NCBI GenBank assembly: GCA_049518415.1
Contig: JBEKRX010000052.1
Location: 1 to 64,000 of the forward strand
DNA: 64,000 nucleotides
Direction of reading: 5' to 3'
Source of the DNA: CAVQND01 sp049518415
GTDB lineage: Bacteria > Verrucomicrobiota > Verrucomicrobiia > Limisphaerales > UBA8199
The position numbers and the translations under genes are program-made. Positions 42,830-51,749 of the stretch are shown piece after piece; the first letter of the stretch is position 1, and each line of letters starts with the position of its first letter. The notes beneath the pieces are model-generated. The model ran no database searches. It was given only the letters and a program-made list of their open reading frames with translations, and was not told the origin of the DNA.

Positions 42830-42905
42830 TGGTGGAGCCGAGCGGAGTCGAACCGCCGACCTTCTCGTTGCGAACGAGACGCTCTACCAACTGAGCTACG
42901 ACCCC
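42830..42905 (-). tRNA. tRNA-Ala (anticodon CGC)
   Basis: 76 nt including an encoded CCA. Acceptor stem GGGGTCG/CGGCTCC carries the G3:U70 pair that defines tRNA-Ala. D-arm AGCTCAGTTGGTAGAGC, anticodon loop TTCGCAA (anticodon CGC, reads GCG), T-arm GGCGGTTCGACTCCGCT, discriminator A. Standing alone, with no other tRNA nearby. Confidence 0.97.
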
Positions 42906-43052
42906 ATCACCACCGCAAATCTCTCGGACCTCCAAAGGCCTTTGTCAACCCCTAAAACTGACTTCCTCCAAGAGTCCAAGAGCAGGGCGGCGATAATGTG
43001 CCTTGGCACGTCCCGCTGGGCAAGGAAAAACCGCCGGCGCCTGGCTTCGCGC

Positions 43053-43080
43053 TCAAGTCGGGTCGTGGATCATCCGATAA
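43053..43080 (+). promoter_or_regulatory. Second FliA-like motif, weaker
   Basis: TCAA, 16-bp spacer, TCCGATAA, about 250 bp upstream of fliD and ahead of the terminator-like hairpin. Weaker at -35 than the motif at 43282. Confidence 0.25.
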
Positions 43081-43239
43081 GACCGATGACGGCCTGGATG
43101 GGTCCAGGCGCGGAGGGGGTCCCGGCCTGCGCCCAGTAGATTTCTCGTTCAGGCAGGCACGGCGCGCAACCGGCCCGGGTGAACACTGCACCACGAACGA
43201 TGCTGCGTTTTCCGGCCAGGGCGCGCCGCGAACGAGGCA

Positions 43240-43278
43240 CCCGGACGGAGCTAGTCTCCGTCCGGGACCGCGCTTTTT
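43240..43278 (+). terminator. Rho-independent terminator-like hairpin upstream of fliD
   Basis: Perfect 11-bp stem CCCGGACGGAG/CTCCGTCCGGG with a 5-nt loop, followed after 6 nt by a T-run (CTTTTT). It would stop transcription arriving from upstream before the fliD promoter, or act as an attenuator. Confidence 0.55.
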
Positions 43279-43281
43279 GGC

Positions 43282-43309
43282 TAAAGGGGAGCCGCCCGCC
43301 AGCCGATAA
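43282..43309 (+). promoter_or_regulatory. FliA (sigma28)-like promoter of fliD
   Basis: TAAA, 16-bp spacer, GCCGATAA. The FliA consensus is TAAA-N15-GCCGATAA. It lies 24 bp before the fliD start codon. Confidence 0.5.
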
Positions 43310-43332
43310 TCGAAGTGGAAAAGTAGAGCGTT

Positions 43333-45078
43333 ATGGCAACCGTCGCATCGACTTCATCGTCCGGCACCAGCATTCTGGCCCTGTCCGGTTTGGCCTCCGG
43401 TTTCGACTGGCAGAGCCTGGTCAGCCAACTGGCTCAGCTCGAGCGCGCCCCGGAGCAGTTGCTGCAGAATCAGCAGAGCACATTGCAGGGGCAGAATAAC
43501 GCCCTGGGCAGCATCAAGACCGAACTGGGCGTGCTGCAAAACTCCCTGACCACGCTCAAGGACCCGAGTTTCTTCGACAGCCGCGCCGCCACTTCCTCCG
43601 ATACCACGCTGGCTAGCGCCAGTGCCGCCGCCGGCACGGCTCTGGGCGCCTACAGCTTCAACGTCACGCAACTCGCCACCGCCGCCCAGTTGCAGGGCAG
43701 CTCGGGAGCGGGGGCGGCCCTCAGCGCCCAAGATGATGTCTCCGGCCTCACGTTGAGTGCCGCCGGCTTTGCCACGCCGGTCACTGCCGGCACTTTCACG
43801 GTCAACGGCAAACAAATCACCATCGCCACCAGCGACACCCTGCAGGCCGTGTTCGACCAGATCAGCGCCGCCACGGGCGGGGCCGTGACCGCGGCCTATT
43901 CAGCCCAGGACGACAAGATCACCCTCAGCAGCGCGAGCGCGATTGTGCTGGGGAGCGCAACCGATACGAGCAATTTCCTGCAGGTCGCCAAACTGAGCAA
44001 CAACGGGTCGGGCACGGTAACCAGCGCGGCGAAGTTGGGGGCGGTCAAGGTCACCGGGCCGCTCAACCAGAGCAACCTGGCCGCGACCATCGACGACGGC
44101 GGCAGCGGGGCCGGCGCCTTCACCATCAACGGCGTGACCATCAATTTCAGCGCCACGGCCGACGGTGTGACGGACGTGATTAACCGGATCAACGACTCCG
44201 CGGCGGGGGTGGTGGCCGGCTACGACGCGGTGAACAACCGGTTCACCCTGACCAACAAGAACACCGGGGACATGGGGATAGCCGCGCAGGATGTGACCGG
44301 CAATTTCCTCGCCGCCACGGGCCTGGCGGGGGCCACGCTGGTCCGCGGCAACAATCTGCTCTATACGGTCAACAGCGGTCCCCAGCTTTCCAGCCAAACC
44401 AACACCATCTCCGCGGACACTTCCGGCCTGACCGGTCTGAGCGTGACCGCTTTGGCCAAAGGCGCCTTCACCGTGACGGTGGCGGCGGACACCAACACGA
44501 TCAAGAGCGCCATCACAAACTTCGTCAGCGAGTACAACAAGGTGCAATCGGTGATCAACAGCCAGACGGCCAGCACCACGGATGCGACCGGCAAAGTCAC
44601 GGCCGGACCGCTCACCGGCGACCAGCCGACCGAGCAACTGAGCTCGGCGTTGCGCAACCTAATCAATGGCTCGATCACCACCCCCTCCGGCGCGGTCGAG
44701 GGGCTCGACGGCCTGGGCTTCAGTTCCAATGGCCAGGACAATTCGCTTTCCACGACGGACACGTCGGGCCTGGACGCGGCGCTGGCCAACAATCTCTCGG
44801 GCCTCAAGGACCTCTTCACCCATGCCGGCACCGGGCTGGCCGTCCAACTCAATTCGCTGGTCACCAGCACGATTGGCGACAACGGGTCGTTGATTGCCCA
44901 GCAGAGCAATCTCACCAACGAGTCGAGCGGCATCGACACGCAGATCAGCAGCATTGAAAAACAGGTCCTGGCCTACCAGCAGCGACTGACCAATGAATTC
45001 GTCGCCATGGAAACCGCCGAGTCGCAGAGCAATGCGCTGTTGCAGTATCTCAAACAAAACTTCGGCACCACCGGCTGA
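43333..45078 (+). CDS. fliD: Flagellar filament cap protein FliD (HAP2)
   Basis: 581 residues, within the normal range. FliD_N is at residues about 12-110 (ILALSGLASGFDWQSLVSQLAQLERAP), followed by repeated flagellin-IN-like motifs (FTVNGKQITIA, FTINGVTINFSA). FliD_C covers the last 270, with C-terminal coiled coil KQVLAYQQRLTNEFVAMETAESQSNALLQYL. It caps the filament and helps flagellin fold after export. No other flagellar gene is in the window. The promoter and terminator signals just upstream suggest a single-gene, FliA-controlled unit. Confidence 0.93.
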   Translation: MATVASTSSSGTSILALSGLASGFDWQSLVSQLAQLERAPEQLLQNQQSTLQGQNNALGSIKTELGVLQNSLTTLKDPSFFDSRAATSSDTTLASASAAAGTALGAYSFNVTQLATAAQLQGSSGAGAALSAQDDVSGLTLSAAGFATPVTAGTFTVNGKQITIATSDTLQAVFDQISAATGGAVTAAYSAQDDKITLSSASAIVLGSATDTSNFLQVAKLSNNGSGTVTSAAKLGAVKVTGPLNQSNLAATIDDGGSGAGAFTINGVTINFSATADGVTDVINRINDSAAGVVAGYDAVNNRFTLTNKNTGDMGIAAQDVTGNFLAATGLAGATLVRGNNLLYTVNSGPQLSSQTNTISADTSGLTGLSVTALAKGAFTVTVAADTNTIKSAITNFVSEYNKVQSVINSQTASTTDATGKVTAGPLTGDQPTEQLSSALRNLINGSITTPSGAVEGLDGLGFSSNGQDNSLSTTDTSGLDAALANNLSGLKDLFTHAGTGLAVQLNSLVTSTIGDNGSLIAQQSNLTNESSGIDTQISSIEKQVLAYQQRLTNEFVAMETAESQSNALLQYLKQNFGTTG

Positions 45079-45226
45079 AGTCTTTTCCGGCCCGCTGATA
45101 ACAATGGCGACAGAAAAGGCCGCTAAAAGGCAAATCCCCGCCAGGGGTGACTCATAGAAGGCGGCGGGGGCAGCGGCGGGTCCGTCTTGGGCAGAGGCCA
45201 CCTTTTCAGGAGACTGCAACGCTTTC

Positions 45227-45294
45227 CATGAACCGGGAGGTAGTGGGGCAGGCGGGACGCCTGCCCCACTGCCGCTGCCGCCCGGTTCATGGCC
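45227..45294. repeat. Large hairpin between convergent genes
   Basis: An outer stem CCATGAACCGGG/CCCGGTTCATGG encloses an inner stem AGTGGGGCAGGCG/CGCCTGCCCCACT with a 3-nt loop. It lies between fliD and the malic enzyme gene, both pointing at it, and could terminate both. Related short repeats occur at 21893-21990. Confidence 0.65.
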
Positions 45295-45354
45295 CCTATG
45301 CGCGTCCGGTTTCGGAGGTGGGAGCTCCCCAAGAACCAACGCCCGGCGGTTTGC

Positions 45355-46776
45355 TTACGTTCTCTTTCGGGCGACCCCGGCGCTGACCGCCGCCCGCTGC
45401 ACCGCCGCCGCCACGCGCTGGACCACGCGCCGGTTGAAGACGCTCGGCACTATGTACTCGGGGCTCAGTTCGGCTGGGGCGATGCAGGCGGCGAGGGCCC
45501 GCGCCGCCGCTTGCTTCATGCTCTCGGTAATCTGCCGCGCGCGCACATCCAGGGCGCCTCGGAAAATGCCCGGAAAGGCCAGCACGTTGTTAATCTGGTT
45601 GGGGTAGTCACTCCGGCCCGTGGCGACGAGGAAGGCCACGCGGGCGGCGTCTTCGGGCATGATTTCAGGGGTGGGATTGGCCAACGCAAACACAATCGGC
45701 TTGGGGGCCATGCGCTTGAGGTCTTTGGCCTGCAACAGCCCGGGACCGGACACGCCAATGAAGACGTTGGCCTCGCGCAACGCATCCTGCAATCGCCCGC
45801 GCAGCTTGCGCGGGTTGGTGTGCTGGACCAGCCAGGCCTTGCTCTGGTTGAGAGCCGCCAGGCGGCCCTCATGGAGGACGCCTTGGCGGTCGCAGACCAC
45901 GATGTCGCGCACGCCGCCCCGCAAGAGGATCTGCGTAACGGCCGTGCCGGCGGCGCCCGCGCCCGAGATGACGATGCGCAGCCGCTCCAGCTTCTGCCGG
46001 GTCAGGCGCAGGGAATTGAGCAGGGCGGCCAGCACCACGACGGCCGTGCCGTGCTGGTCGTCGTGAAACACGGGAATGTCCAGTTGCCCCTGCAGTTGGC
46101 GCTCGATGTCAAAGCACCGGGGAGCGGCGATGTCTTCCAGGTTGATGCCGCCAAAGCCCACCGAGAGGTGTTTGACGGCCGCGACGATCTCCTGGGTGTC
46201 TTTGGTACTGAGGCAAATCGGGTAGGCGTCAATGCCGCCGAATTCTTTGAAGAGCATGGCCTTGCCTTCCATCACGGGCATGGCGGCCTCGGGGCCGATG
46301 TCGCCCAAGCCCAGAACGGCTGTGCCATCGCTGACCACGGCGACGGAGTTGCCCTTGATGGTCAACTGCCAGGCCTTGCGCGGCTGGGCCGCAATGGCCT
46401 CGCACACGCGGGCCACGCCGGGCGTGTAGGCCATCGAAAGGGCGTCGCGCGTGACCAACGGCACCTTGTTCTGGATCGCAATCTTGCCGCCCAAATGCAG
46501 CAGGAACACCCGGTCGGAGACATTGACGACGTTCAGGCCGGCCAGACGCCGAACGGCGGCCACGAGTTCCTCCTGGTGGGCCTCGTCGCGCGCGCGCACG
46601 GTGACGTCGCGCGTCATGAGTTTCGTGTCCGAGGCAACAATATCCACCGCGCCCAAGTCGCCGCCGTGCTTCCCAATCCTTTGGGCGATGCGGGCGAACA
46701 TGCCGATTTGGTTCGGGTAGCTCAGCCGCATGGTGAAACTGTAGCTCACCGAGGGCGTGGCTCGTTTTGTCTTCAT
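45355..46776 (-). CDS. NAD(P)-dependent malic enzyme with N-terminal ACT domain
   Basis: 473 residues. An ACT-type domain occupies residues about 10-85 (FTMRLSYPNQIGMFARIAQRIGKHGGDLG). The malic enzyme core follows: SMAYTPGVARVCEAI, the substrate lysine region TIKGNSVAVVSDGTAVLGLGD, GKAMLFKEFGG, VFHDDQHGTAVV, the NAD-binding SGAGAAGTAV and FALANPTPEI. Oxidatively decarboxylates malate to pyruvate. The C-terminal phosphotransacetylase domain of MaeB is absent. The ACT domain suggests amino-acid control. Confidence 0.95.
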   Translation of the reverse strand: MKTKRATPSVSYSFTMRLSYPNQIGMFARIAQRIGKHGGDLGAVDIVASDTKLMTRDVTVRARDEAHQEELVAAVRRLAGLNVVNVSDRVFLLHLGGKIAIQNKVPLVTRDALSMAYTPGVARVCEAIAAQPRKAWQLTIKGNSVAVVSDGTAVLGLGDIGPEAAMPVMEGKAMLFKEFGGIDAYPICLSTKDTQEIVAAVKHLSVGFGGINLEDIAAPRCFDIERQLQGQLDIPVFHDDQHGTAVVVLAALLNSLRLTRQKLERLRIVISGAGAAGTAVTQILLRGGVRDIVVCDRQGVLHEGRLAALNQSKAWLVQHTNPRKLRGRLQDALREANVFIGVSGPGLLQAKDLKRMAPKPIVFALANPTPEIMPEDAARVAFLVATGRSDYPNQINNVLAFPGIFRGALDVRARQITESMKQAAARALAACIAPAELSPEYIVPSVFNRRVVQRVAAAVQRAAVSAGVARKRT

Positions 46777-46967
46777 AGCTTGATCGATCCGGGCGTGAAT
46801 CTGCCGTTTCGCCGCACAAGGTAGCTCAAGTCGCGGTCCTGCGGCGAGAATTTTTGTAGGCGCCGGGCCGGCGCGGGCCCCTGGGGGGCTCGTGGGCCAG
46901 CCACCGGCCTGGTGGAGCGGCGGCGCGCAGAGCCGGAGTTCTGCGCTCGTGTGCCTGCGTACGGTTT

Positions 46968-47206
46968 AGTACTGCGTGTCATAAATACGATGGCGTTCGT
47001 TGCGCCGCATTTGGGCTGGGGCAAGGCGCGACGAAGGAGCATACCCTGATGGGTCTGCGACTGAGGAGCAACGCCGCCCCAGCCCAAATGCGGCGCAACC
47101 CGCTCGCTCCTCACAGACCCATTACGGGTATGCTCGTCGCTCGCGCCTCGGCTGGAGCGAAAATCCCTTGCCGCGAACGTCACCGTATTTATGACACGCA
47201 GTACTT
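46968..47206. mobile_element. Palindromic MITE-like element, about 240 bp
   Basis: Terminal inverted repeats: AGTACTGCGTGTCATAAATA at the left end, its complement at the right end, extending to about 32 bp with a few mismatches. Inside, two further inverted-repeat pairs interleave: GCCGCATTTGGGCTGGGGC (47003-47021) with 47076-47094, and the GGAGCATACCC..GGGTCTG arm (47036-47057) with the CAGACCC..GGGTATGCTC arm (47115-47134). No transposase gene. It fills most of the spacer between the malic enzyme start and the PQQ gene stop. Related single ends lie at 33050 and 51011. Confidence 0.65.
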
Positions 47207-47209
47207 AGC

Positions 47210-48442
47210 TCAATCGATCGTCCAGAGCGTCAGCGAGTCCTGGTCCTTGATGAAGAGGCGGTTGCCGGCGAGCACCGGGTAGGCGTAAGTCTGCTTGTCG
47301 GCGACTTTAATGCTCGCCAGTTCGGTGTATTCCTTGTCGCTGGGTTGGAAGACGGTGAGTGTGGACTTGGAGGTCAGGCCGAGCAGGACGGCGCCGGCGT
47401 CCACTACCGACCCAAACTGGCCGCGACCGCCGGCGGGGTCGGTCCAGGCCGTCTTGCCGGTTTCAGCGTTGAGGCAGAAGAAGTTGCCGCGTTGGGAGAG
47501 GCCGAAGATAAGGCCGTTCTTGAGCACCGGGGAGTCAAACTGGACTGCGTTTTCCGGATTGCTCCAGAGTTCTTTGGCGGTGAAGGCATCCCCTTCCTTC
47601 TCAATCTTCACGGCCTTGGCGCCGCGGCCGGACCCGCAATAGATCACGGTTTGCCCGTCCACAATCGGGGTGGCGGCATTGTAATTCATGCCCTGCGGTG
47701 CAAAGGGCGCCTGCCACAACAGCTTGCCGTCCGCCGCGCCGAGGCCCACCACGCTGGCCGCCGTCAGGGTAACGATCATCTTCGTGCCGGCGGCGGTCAG
47801 GAGCACCGGTGACGCGTAGCCCGGGCCTTCGGCGGTCCATTTCCATTTTTGTTCTCCGCTCGCCAGGTCGTAGGCCACCACCGCGCCCTCACGCTCCTTC
47901 CCAAGCTGGACGATGCACAGGCCGTCCACGACAATGGGCGACGTGCCCGTGTGGAATCGGGGCCAGGCCCCGGGAAAATCGTCCTTCCGCCACTTCACCG
48001 CCCCGCTGGCGGCATCCAGGCAGGAGACCGTGCCGCAGACGCCGAGCGTGACCACCTTGCCGTCGGCCACGGCGGGTGAACTGCGCGGCCCGCCGTGGAT
48101 CGTGGCGTCCGGTCCGCTGATGGCCGCCACCGCGTTCTTGTCCGACCACACTTCCTTGCCGGTGCCGGCTTCCAGGCAGCAAGTGACCTCGTCGCCTTCC
48201 TGGCGCGCGAAGACATAAATCTTGTCGCCCACCAGGGCCGGCGTCGCGTCCCCCGACCCGACGGCGATTTTCCATTTCTGGGTCAATTCCTTGGGCCAGG
48301 TCTTGGGGGCGGTGAAACCGGCCACTTTGCCATCACGATTGGCGCCGCGCCATTGCGGCCAATCCTGCGCCGGCGCGCCGCTGACCCCGGCCAGGACCAC
48401 GCACCCGGCGACCACCGTTAGGATTCGGTTTGTATCTTTCAT
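47210..48442 (-). CDS. Secreted PQQ-like beta-propeller protein
   Basis: 410 residues. Signal peptide (RILTVVAGCVVLAGVSGAPAQ) then DWPQWRGANRDG, the opening seen in this planctomycete/verrucomicrobial family. Repeated propeller blades follow, each with an AxDxxTGKxxW-like pattern (CLEAGTGKEVW, CLDAASGAVKWR, YDLASGEQKWKW, GLGAADGKLLW, CLNAETGKTAW). No dehydrogenase catalytic residues are evident, so it is more likely a binding or scaffold protein than an enzyme. Same strand as the oxidoreductase upstream (161-bp spacer). Confidence 0.9.
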   Translation of the reverse strand: MKDTNRILTVVAGCVVLAGVSGAPAQDWPQWRGANRDGKVAGFTAPKTWPKELTQKWKIAVGSGDATPALVGDKIYVFARQEGDEVTCCLEAGTGKEVWSDKNAVAAISGPDATIHGGPRSSPAVADGKVVTLGVCGTVSCLDAASGAVKWRKDDFPGAWPRFHTGTSPIVVDGLCIVQLGKEREGAVVAYDLASGEQKWKWTAEGPGYASPVLLTAAGTKMIVTLTAASVVGLGAADGKLLWQAPFAPQGMNYNAATPIVDGQTVIYCGSGRGAKAVKIEKEGDAFTAKELWSNPENAVQFDSPVLKNGLIFGLSQRGNFFCLNAETGKTAWTDPAGGRGQFGSVVDAGAVLLGLTSKSTLTVFQPSDKEYTELASIKVADKQTYAYPVLAGNRLFIKDQDSLTLWTID

Positions 48443-48603
48443 AGCAACTCCATTTTGATTGTTCGTTATTGAGAATTATGAATGCGTTCTGCGGGCCAGA
48501 ATACACCCCCCCTGCCCCTCAAAGGAAGCAAAAAGAACAAGTCGGGCCGCGAAACCTCCGGGCGAAGGACCACCACCCAGCGCTGGCGGAGCCGACGCCT
48601 TGG

Positions 48604-49887
48604 CTACACCTTCCAAGGCCCGCGTTTAGGCCGGTCGAGCCACTGGTTGGCTTCCTGGTCGCCGATGAATCTTTCCTTGGCCGGGTCCCACTTCAAATGG
48701 CGATGGTTCCAATAAGCCAGGTTGCCCAGGTGGCAGACGGTCACGGAGCGGCAGCCGATTTCCACGTCGCAAATGGGCCGCTTGCGGGTGCGCACGCAGC
48801 TCAGGAAGTCTCCGGGATGATTGGAGCTCTTGTAGAGACGGAGGGCGTTGTCGGGGAGCGGTTCGTCGCCGATGGACTTTGGGGTGGCCTCGAACTTGCC
48901 CCGGTTGACAAGGATTTTGCCCTCGCTGCCGATGAAGAGCACGCCGCCGCTGTCGCCGTGGAGGACCTCGACGCCGTTGGCATAGAGGTAGCGGACCCCG
49001 CGGGTGGCTTTGGGATCGTCCGGGGGGATGATTTCCACCGGGCCGCTTTCGTCCATGCCCAGGCCCCACTGGGCGATGTCGAAATGATGCGCGCCCCAAT
49101 CGGTCATCATGCCTCCCGAATACTCGCGATAGTTGCGCCAGTTCGGGTAGAAGTCATGCACGCCGCGCGGGCTGAGCACCGAATTGTAGGGCCGCAGCGC
49201 CGCCGGGCCGAGCCATAAATCCCAGTTCAGGCCCGGTTCCATGGCCTCCTCGGGCAGGTCGCAGGGCACCGAGGGGGGGCCCACGTCCACGATGACCCGT
49301 TGCACCTTGCCAATGCGGCCGTTGCGCACCAACTCGCAGGCCTTGCGGAACTCGCTCATCGAGCGCTGCATCGAGCCGGTCTGGAAGACGCGATTGTGCT
49401 GGCGGGCGGCCTGGACCATGGCGCGCGCCTCGTGAATGGTCAAGGAGAGCGGCTTTTCGCAATAGATGTCCTTGCCGGCCTTGCAGGCGGCAATGGCGAT
49501 ATAAGCGTGCCAATGGTCGGGCGGGGCCAGCACCACCGCGTCAATGTCCTGGCGGGCGAGCAGCTCGCCAAACTCCTTGTAGGCGGCGCAGCCCTTGAAG
49601 TCAGTCATGGCTTTGGCGCTGTAGAAGTCGTCCACTATTTTGCGATGGTGCTCGCGCCGGGTCGTGTCCACGTCGCACACCGCCACCACTTGAGTGTTGG
49701 GGTGGGTCAGGAAATTGCGCATCAAATCCCGCCCCTGCTTGCCGGTGCCGATGAAGCCGAGGGTGATGCGTTCGTTGGGCCCCTTTTGGCCGGTCGCCGC
49801 CCGGCTCCAGGAGAGCAGGAGCGGAGCCGTGCAGGCGGCGGCAGAGGTGGTTTTCAGGAATTGGCGTCGAGTGAATTGTTTTTGCAT
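48604..49887 (-). CDS. Tat-exported Gfo/Idh/MocA-family oxidoreductase
   Basis: 427 residues from ATG 49887; ATG 49917 is also in frame. Twin-arginine signal FTRRQFLKTTSAAACTAPLLL. NAD-binding GFIGTGKQGRDLM, the EKP-containing segment KDIYCEKPLSLT, and the downstream domain with GAHHFDIAQWGLGMDESGPVEI. These exported proteins act on sugar-like substrates in the periplasm; a tightly bound cofactor is typical. It follows the AraC gene by 73 bp. Confidence 0.93.
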   Translation of the reverse strand: MQKQFTRRQFLKTTSAAACTAPLLLSWSRAATGQKGPNERITLGFIGTGKQGRDLMRNFLTHPNTQVVAVCDVDTTRREHHRKIVDDFYSAKAMTDFKGCAAYKEFGELLARQDIDAVVLAPPDHWHAYIAIAACKAGKDIYCEKPLSLTIHEARAMVQAARQHNRVFQTGSMQRSMSEFRKACELVRNGRIGKVQRVIVDVGPPSVPCDLPEEAMEPGLNWDLWLGPAALRPYNSVLSPRGVHDFYPNWRNYREYSGGMMTDWGAHHFDIAQWGLGMDESGPVEIIPPDDPKATRGVRYLYANGVEVLHGDSGGVLFIGSEGKILVNRGKFEATPKSIGDEPLPDNALRLYKSSNHPGDFLSCVRTRKRPICDVEIGCRSVTVCHLGNLAYWNHRHLKWDPAKERFIGDQEANQWLDRPKRGPWKV

Positions 49888-49960
49888 GGCTTTAACTGTT
49901 TGTTGCTTGGACGACATACCAGCACGAATCTTCAAAGGCAAGTCAGAACGGGCCAAGCCG

Positions 49961-51001
49961 TTAGGGCGAAGCTCCTGGCTGCTTGCGGTAAGCACTCGGG
50001 CTGCGGCCGGCCAGTTGGTGAAAGCGCGTAGCGAAGTACTGGCTGCTTTGAAAGCCGCACCGGAGGGCGACCTCCGTGATGCTCAAAGCGGGCTGGCCGC
50101 GCAACAGGCCTTTGGCGGCCTCGATGCGGCAAAGCGCCAGGTATTTCATGGGCGGGAGATTGGTGAAGTGCCGGCAATAATCGGCAAAGGCCGTGGCCCC
50201 CAGGCCGCACTGCCGGGCCAGGTCCGGGAGCGTCCAGGGCGCTTCGAGGCGCTCGGGCAAGGCGTTGAGAAAGCGCTCGACGGTGCGGCGGGTGGAGAGG
50301 AAATGGGCGTCCCGTTTCACCTGCCTGGTCTCGAGCAACTCGAGCAGCGCCACGAACAATTCGTTGATATGAAGCTGCAACCGGCTCTGCGCCGCCAGCG
50401 GGTCGGCGGCCTGGACCAGGGCGGCGAGCTTCTCGAAGCAGGCGCCGATTTCGTCGTTGGCGCGCCAGACCGGTTGTTGGTTGTGGCTGAGGAGGGCGGT
50501 CAGGCGCCGCAAGTCGGCGGGCGAGAGGATGAGCCAGTCCGGCCAGTGCCAGGCCTGGTCGGGCCGCCGGACGCCGACCTCCAGAATAAGCCAGCACAGG
50601 CGGCTGGGACCGACCCTGGGATTGCCCACCCGGTGCCGTTGCCAGGGGCGGGTGATGGTCAGGTTCCCGCTTTCGAGAACGAAGCTCTCCTGGTCAAGGA
50701 GGAATTCCGTCTTGCCCCGGGCCAGATAAGTCAGTTCGAGGCCCTCATGGCGGTGCCAGTCCAGTCCCCAGGTCGGCGTGCGGAGGGCGTCCCAAAAGCC
50801 AACCGTCGAGACCTCCGGGAGCATCCGGGCCGGGAGCCTCCGGCCCGGGTAACCACGGCGGGCCAACGCCCGGAGCCGGACCTCGCCCCGGCGCACCGCT
50901 GCGCGCAGCGGCTCGCAACGGTCGGCACGATAGGTTTCCCGGGAACTCAGGAACACTGCCGACCCGAGACGATCCTGGTTGGTTCTAGTGGAACGGGGCA
51001 T
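49961..51001 (-). CDS. AraC-family transcriptional regulator
   Basis: 346 residues. N-terminal cupin-type sensor domain (WHRHEGLELTYLARGKTEFLL, residues about 80-100). C-terminal pair of helix-turn-helix motifs: PWTLPDLARQCGLGATAFADYCRHF and LSITEVALRCGFQSSQYFATRFHQLAGRSPSAYR. Probably senses a sugar and controls neighbours, perhaps the oxidoreductase and PQQ genes downstream (inference). The whole 39-bp spacer to the thioesterase gene is the element relic at 51011-51040. Confidence 0.92.
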   Translation of the reverse strand: MPRSTRTNQDRLGSAVFLSSRETYRADRCEPLRAAVRRGEVRLRALARRGYPGRRLPARMLPEVSTVGFWDALRTPTWGLDWHRHEGLELTYLARGKTEFLLDQESFVLESGNLTITRPWQRHRVGNPRVGPSRLCWLILEVGVRRPDQAWHWPDWLILSPADLRRLTALLSHNQQPVWRANDEIGACFEKLAALVQAADPLAAQSRLQLHINELFVALLELLETRQVKRDAHFLSTRRTVERFLNALPERLEAPWTLPDLARQCGLGATAFADYCRHFTNLPPMKYLALCRIEAAKGLLRGQPALSITEVALRCGFQSSQYFATRFHQLAGRSPSAYRKQPGASP

Positions 51002-51010
51002 CGCAGCACC

Positions 51011-51040
51011 AAATACGTGAGCGTATTTATGAAACGGCCC
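51011..51040. repeat. Single-end relic of MITE-like element
   Basis: AAATACG-TGAG-CGTATTT hairpin followed by ATGAAACGGCCC, directly abutting the thioesterase stop codon. It matches 33050-33078 with only a few differences. Confidence 0.65.
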
Positions 51041-51475
51041 TTAGGCGCGTTGGGCGCCCCCCTGTTCCTCGGGCACGACCTGAAACGCGCGCTGGATCTC
51101 GCCGGGAATCGCGCGCGGGCGGCCGGTGAGGGCATCGACAAACACCCAGTCGGTTTCCCCTTGCGCCAGCACCGTCTGGTCCGCCGCCCGGAGGAACTTG
51201 TAGCGGCGCAGGGAGCGGACCTTGCGGAAGTTGGCGATCCAGGTTTGCACCGTGAGGACGTCCCCAGCAAAGCCCGGGCGGAGATACTCGATGCGATGGG
51301 CGCGCGCCACCCAGGTCGCGCCGGCCGCCCGCGTCAGGCGCGTGCAGCCGGCGGCTTCGGAGTGACCTATGGCCGCCTCCTGCATCCACTGCACGTAGGC
51401 GACATTGTTTACGTGGCGGTTCTCGTCCACGGCCGCGTCCGGCACCTTGACTTCGAATTGATAGACGGGAGCCAT
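51041..51475 (-). CDS. Hotdog-fold acyl-CoA thioesterase
   Basis: 144 residues from ATG 51475, normal for the YbgC/4HBT type. FEVKVPDAAVDENRHVNNVAYVQWMQEA contains the 4HBT-type 'DxxxHVNN' pattern. Further marks: IEYLRPGFAGDVLTVQTWI and QGETDWVFVDALTGRPRAIP. Probably hydrolyses short or aromatic acyl-CoA; substrate unknown. Upstream sequence to 51619 is open but lacks homology. Upstream of the AraC gene on the same strand. Confidence 0.88.
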   Translation of the reverse strand: MAPVYQFEVKVPDAAVDENRHVNNVAYVQWMQEAAIGHSEAAGCTRLTRAAGATWVARAHRIEYLRPGFAGDVLTVQTWIANFRKVRSLRRYKFLRAADQTVLAQGETDWVFVDALTGRPRAIPGEIQRAFQVVPEEQGGAQRA

Positions 51476-51749
51476 GTGGCCGCTCAGGAAGGGAGACGCA
51501 GCGCCGCCGGGCCACCCCACGCTGGCCGCGCCGGCCCCCGCCGCGGGCCGGCAAGCCGAGCCGAACCAAGCAAGCCCATCGCTGGCAGAGCCGTTTTCAT
51601 CCGCCCTCAGTTGTGCCAAATCCCGGCCCTTCCAATCAAGTCCCTTCCCACCCTGGCCGCCGTCTTAATGCTCTCTTAAGGTGATTTTTCCTATGGTCCA
51701 GCGCATGAATCGAGGACTTTAGGTGATCGGCTTGGCCGTGCTGGGCGCT

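Noticed and set aside
42716..43139. Open frames across the tRNA reading 'SRAESNRRPSRCERDAL'-type peptide
   Set aside because: A well-known artefact of translating a tRNA gene and its flank; the tRNA structure explains the sequence.
43140..43280. Possible riboswitch (cyclic-di-GMP type) upstream of fliD
   Set aside because: The hairpin and T-run look like a terminator, but none of the conserved aptamer sequences could be found.
46773..47183. Open frame upstream of the malic enzyme
   Set aside because: It only translates the palindromic element and flank; no coding character.
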